Assembly: GCA_023259875.1 (NCBI GenBank)
Contig: JALRFL010000071.1
Coordinates: 1 to 26,901 of the forward strand
Length of the DNA: 26,901 nt
DNA from: Alphaproteobacteria bacterium
Lineage (GTDB): Bacteria; Pseudomonadota; Alphaproteobacteria; Puniceispirillales; UBA1172
Direction of reading: 5' to 3'
The position numbers were made by a program, and so were the translations under genes. This document shows positions 24,461-26,901 of this stretch, piece by piece (the first letter of the stretch is position 1; every line of letters begins with the position of its first letter). The notes beneath the pieces were generated by a model, which saw nothing but the letters and a program-made list of their open reading frames with translations, made no database searches and had not been told where the DNA came from.

Positions 24461-24853
24461 ATGTTTGAGTTCATTGCTGTTCTTTCAGCATCAATTGAAA
24501 GCCTTGCGGTTGGGCTATCATGGGCCTTGGTCACCATTTTTCCATTTTTACCCGAAAGCCTGCCTGAACATCCCGAAACCGTGATGATCGTCATTGGCTT
24601 TGGCGGTCAATTTTTATTCGCTATGCGCTTTATTATTCAGTGGATTACCTCAGAGCGCGAAAACCGCAGTGTGATACCTATCGCCTTTTGGTATTTTTCC
24701 ATCGGCGGCGGTATGGTTTTGCTGTTATATGCGATCTGGCGGCAAGACCCAGTGATCATTTTTGGTCAGGGCTTGGGCTTATTTATTTATCTTCGTAATC
24801 TTTATTTTGTTTCGCGTGATCGGCGCCAGCAAAAGCAAGATTTCCCCGAATAA
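24461..24853 (+). CDS. LAB_N-domain small membrane protein
   Basis: This 130-residue protein is a LAB_N (lipid A biosynthesis N-terminal domain) protein. After an N-terminal hydrophobic helix, the core reads FGGQFLFAMRFIIQWITSER, then SVIPIAFWYFSIGGGMVLLL, YAIWRQDPVIIFGQGLGLFI and YLRNLYF, the standard motif series. Three or four helices are predicted, with a positively charged C-terminus. The domain's molecular role is not settled; it occurs as a stand-alone gene next to GT2/PMT genes and at the N-terminus of some LpxB-like proteins. It starts five bases after the GT2 stop, so co-translation with a lipid-linked sugar pathway is clear. Confidence 0.92.
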   Translation: MFEFIAVLSASIESLAVGLSWALVTIFPFLPESLPEHPETVMIVIGFGGQFLFAMRFIIQWITSERENRSVIPIAFWYFSIGGGMVLLLYAIWRQDPVIIFGQGLGLFIYLRNLYFVSRDRRQQKQDFPE

Positions 24854-24862
24854 ACAACGCCA

Positions 24863-24877
24863 AGCCCAAAAGGGGCT
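24863..24877. terminator. Weak hairpin between convergent LAB_N and EVE genes
   Basis: AGCCC (24863-24867) and GGGCT (24873-24877) pair around AAAAG in the 22-base convergent gap, ending inside the EVE gene's stop codon. There is no T tract on the plus side, and the minus side reads only TTGG. It is the only candidate terminator here. Confidence 0.35.
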
Positions 24878-25295
24878 AAAGCTGGGTTTCTGTCATGCGC
24901 AGCAATTCTGCCCAATGCTCGGGTGATACCGGCACCACCGAAAGCCGCGATTGGCGAATAAGCGCTAGCTCTGCCAGATGGGGATTGGCCTTGATCTCAG
25001 CCAAGGTCACAGGCGTATTAACCGCTTTCACCGCTTTGACATCGACCATCCCAAAGCGTCCACTGGCATCGGTATGATCAGGATGGTAAAGCGCAATCAC
25101 CTCAACAATTCCGACAATGCGTTTTTCATTAACCGAATGATAGAAAAACCCCAAATCCCCTAACGCCATGGCCTTCATGTTATTTGAAGCCTGATAGTTT
25201 CGCACGCCATCCCAGCCTGTTCCCTTTGCGCCAGCGTCAAGCTGATCTTGCCATGACCAAGTGGAAGGTTCTGATTTGAAGAGCCATGTTTTCAT
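24876..25295 (-). CDS. EVE-domain protein (thymocyte nuclear protein 1-like)
   Basis: This 139-residue single-domain protein belongs to the EVE family (PUA-like fold, formerly DUF55), thought to bind modified bases in DNA or RNA. The start MKTWLFKSEPSTWSWQDQ, then GTGWDGVRNYQASNNMKAM, LGDLGFFYHSV, IVGIVEV and a C-terminal RQSRLSVVPVSPEHW are the standard series, including the aromatic-cage region. GAGG lies six bases before the ATG. It follows gpsA by 33 bases, likely in one transcript with tsaD-gpsA; its biological target in bacteria is unknown. Confidence 0.94.
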   Translation of the reverse strand: MKTWLFKSEPSTWSWQDQLDAGAKGTGWDGVRNYQASNNMKAMALGDLGFFYHSVNEKRIVGIVEVIALYHPDHTDASGRFGMVDVKAVKAVNTPVTLAEIKANPHLAELALIRQSRLSVVPVSPEHWAELLRMTETQL

Positions 25296-25328
25296 TGTCG
25301 TCCTCTTTTTGCCGTGCTGTCCTGTGCT

Positions 25329-26303
25329 TTAAGGTTTCATCCATTCTTGGTCCACTGGCCGCGCCAGCAGAGCTTGAATCTCTGTTTTAATATCGGCGCC
25401 ATCATTAACAACGCGATTGATCGCAGAAATAATCGGGGTTTCGACACCCATCTTTTCGGCGCGGCGCGCCACACTTGCGGCGGTTCTTGCCCCTTCGGCT
25501 AGAGCCATACCCGGAGCCTGCCCCAAACCAAGCGCCACCCCATAAGAATAATTCCGCGAATGGGTATCCGTGCAGGTCAAAATCATATCCCCGACCCCTG
25601 CTAAGCCAAATAGGGTTTCTTGCTGTCCGCCAAGGGCGAGGGCAAGGCGCGTGGATTCGGCCAAACCGCGCACGATTAATGCCGCCCGCGCATTATCGCC
25701 TAAGCCAAGCGCCGCCGTAATGCCGGCGGCAATCGCAATCACATTTTTACTTGACGACGCCACCGCAACGCCAATGGGATCACGGCTGGTATAGACACGA
25801 ATTGTGCTGGCGTGAAAAAGACTGGCAATCGCTTGTGCCTTTTCATCATGGGTTGAGGCCGCCACCAGACAACAGGGTTTTCCTGCCGCGGTTTCATCAG
25901 CAAAACTAGGCCCACAAAGCATGACGATCTCACGCCCCAAATGCTGGTCGGCCAATTCGGTCTGAAGCGCCCCTGTTTCTGCATCAAGACCTTTGGCCGT
26001 CAACGCCACAACGGCGTCTGATGGGGCATATTCTGTGATTAAGCGCAAAGCCGCAATCGTGGCGGCAACCGGAACGACCACCAGCACAGCTTCAGCCTCG
26101 GCGAGAGCTTCCTCAGGGTGAGTTGTCGCCAAGCGAGGGGCGGCGATGGGCAGATCATTTAGGCGCGGCGATATCCCTTTCATCAGGGCATCCGCCATGG
26201 CCTCGCGGCGAACCAGTATCGTCACATCATGGCCTTGCCCTGCCAGCACAGAGGCCAGCGCACTGCCCCATGATCCGCCACCAATCACGGTCAGTTTGCT
26301 CAT
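25329..26303 (-). CDS. gpsA: Glycerol-3-phosphate dehydrogenase [NAD(P)+]
   Basis: GpsA reduces dihydroxyacetone phosphate to sn-glycerol-3-phosphate, the backbone of phospholipids. The 324-residue protein shows VIGGGSWGSALA (Rossmann loop), ALTAKGLD, LCGPSFADETAAGKP, and the catalytic Lys in SSSKNVIAIAAGI. The substrate-binding GDNARAALIVRGLAE and GLAGVGDMILTCTDTHSRNY follow, with GVETPI near the end. I use ATG 26303 (MSKLTVIG), which has GGAG nine bases upstream and overlaps the tsaD stop as ATGA. An upstream ATG (26318) adds five residues. EVE follows downstream. Confidence 0.97.
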   Translation of the reverse strand: MSKLTVIGGGSWGSALASVLAGQGHDVTILVRREAMADALMKGISPRLNDLPIAAPRLATTHPEEALAEAEAVLVVVPVAATIAALRLITEYAPSDAVVALTAKGLDAETGALQTELADQHLGREIVMLCGPSFADETAAGKPCCLVAASTHDEKAQAIASLFHASTIRVYTSRDPIGVAVASSSKNVIAIAAGITAALGLGDNARAALIVRGLAESTRLALALGGQQETLFGLAGVGDMILTCTDTHSRNYSYGVALGLGQAPGMALAEGARTAASVARRAEKMGVETPIISAINRVVNDGADIKTEIQALLARPVDQEWMKP

Positions 26304-26901
26304 GATGCGGCACTCCATAAAGACGGGGACATTTCGGCCAGAGGCCAGCGCGGACGCGGCGCAAAATCACGCGGTGACGCGGCTAGGCCAGCATTCATAT
26401 ATTCTGCCGCCGCCCATGCAATCATGACCGCGTTGTCAGTGCACAACGCGATTGGCGGCGCATGAAAGTGAAAGCCCTCATCGTTGGCCAAAGCCTCCAG
26501 CCCATGGCGGATGCTTTGATTGGCGGCAACACCGCCGGACACCACCATATCTGGGGTTTCAATTTCAAAATCTGTGCGAAATTGGCGCATGGCGTTACGG
26601 CTTCGGTTGATCAGACAATCAGCAACCGCCTGTTGTAGTGAAGCCGCCAGATGCGGTGCCTCTGACTCGGCTTTACCGCAATGCTCCCATGCTTGTATCA
26701 CCGCCGTTTTCAGACCTGAAAATGACATAGTGCAACCGGGTTTTTTGATCATGGGGCGCGGCAAATCAAATCGGCTGGGGTCACCTTGGCTTGCCAAATG
26801 TTCAATATTTGGGCCACCCGGCATTGGCAGACCCATCACCTTTGCGGATTTGTCAAATGCCTCCCCTGCAGCATCATCCAGCATCGCCCCGTAAAGCCGA
26901 T
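26300..26901 (-). CDS. tsaD: tRNA threonylcarbamoyladenosine synthase subunit TsaD (partial, 5' end outside window)
   Basis: The frame stays open to the right edge (RLYGAMLDDAAGEAFDKSA), so about 200 C-terminal residues are visible and the true start lies outside. TsaD transfers the threonylcarbamoyl group to A37 of ANN-decoding tRNAs. Family motifs present are DDAAGEAFDKSAKVMGL, PGGPNIEHLA, SFSGLKTAV, VVSGGVAANQSIR and CTDNAVMIAWAAAEYM, the latter with the metal-binding Asp. The N-terminal metal-binding HMEGH-type motif is beyond the edge. Its TGA overlaps the gpsA ATG by four bases. Confidence 0.96.
   Translation of the reverse strand, partial: RLYGAMLDDAAGEAFDKSAKVMGLPMPGGPNIEHLASQGDPSRFDLPRPMIKKPGCTMSFSGLKTAVIQAWEHCGKAESEAPHLAASLQQAVADCLINRSRNAMRQFRTDFEIETPDMVVSGGVAANQSIRHGLEALANDEGFHFHAPPIALCTDNAVMIAWAAAEYMNAGLAASPRDFAPRPRWPLAEMSPSLWSAAS

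Overview
The window is 26.9 kb of a compact, mid-GC bacterial chromosome that is almost wholly coding. Family content and gene order point to an alphaproteobacterium: rpmH-rnpA-yidD-yidC-engB-argB, a HAD 5'-nucleotidase before dapD-dapE, kdsB-pheA divergent from a CycM-like cytochrome c, and a PMT/GT2/LAB_N trio. A marine SAR116-like lineage is a guess from the mixed base composition and tight packing; no rRNA is present to settle it. I see no phage, insertion sequence, CRISPR array, tRNA or rRNA. It is mainly core genome.

Layout. (1) 1-516, minus: 5' part of a membrane sensor, probably a histidine kinase, running off the left edge. A 185-base divergent spacer with a strong inverted repeat separates it from the next block. 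(2) 702-8322, plus: ribosomal protein L34, RNase P protein, YidD, the YidC insertase, the GTPase EngB, ArgB, a HAD phosphatase, DapD and DapE (lysine/DAP), and an unrecognised five-helix membrane protein. (3) 8323-10558, minus: def-fmt-truA (peptide deformylase, Met-tRNA formyltransferase, tRNA pseudouridine synthase). (4) 10661-11755, plus: rmuC. (5) 11771-16548, minus: kdsB-pheA, an SRP RNA gene (ffs), dnaX, ybaB, recR. (6) 16746-19051, plus: membrane-anchored cytochrome c, HisN-type phosphatase, GhrA-type 2-hydroxyacid reductase. (7) 19048-21853, minus: MATE exporter, then M17 aminopeptidase. (8) 21909-24853, plus: PMT/ArnT-like transferase, polyprenyl-phosphate-type GT2, LAB_N membrane protein. 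(9) 24876-26901, minus: tsaD (5' end outside the window), gpsA, EVE-domain protein.

How the genes relate. Two blocks serve membrane-protein biogenesis and translation: yidC/yidD with rpmH/rnpA, and SRP RNA beside dnaX-ybaB-recR, the arrangement known from Bacillus scr-dnaX-yaaK-recR. def and fmt act at opposite ends of the N-formylmethionine cycle. kdsB and the PMT-GT2-LAB_N genes imply a Kdo-containing, sugar-modified outer-membrane lipid. Convergent genes meet stop-to-stop or nearly so: shared TGATCA at 8320-8325, shared TTAA at 19048-19051, and small hairpins at 11757-11772 and 24863-24877.

The clearest non-obvious element is the SRP RNA gene at 14691-14780, in what looks like a plain spacer. 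The best candidates for undescribed biology are the LAB_N protein within the lipid glycosylation cluster, the 191-residue membrane protein after dapE, and the 13-bp inverted repeat at 534-564. None amounts to a demonstrable new system. Several start sites were moved from the longest ORF on ribosome-binding-site grounds (def, ybaB, kdsB, pepA, GT2, gpsA), and fmt appears to start at TTG.
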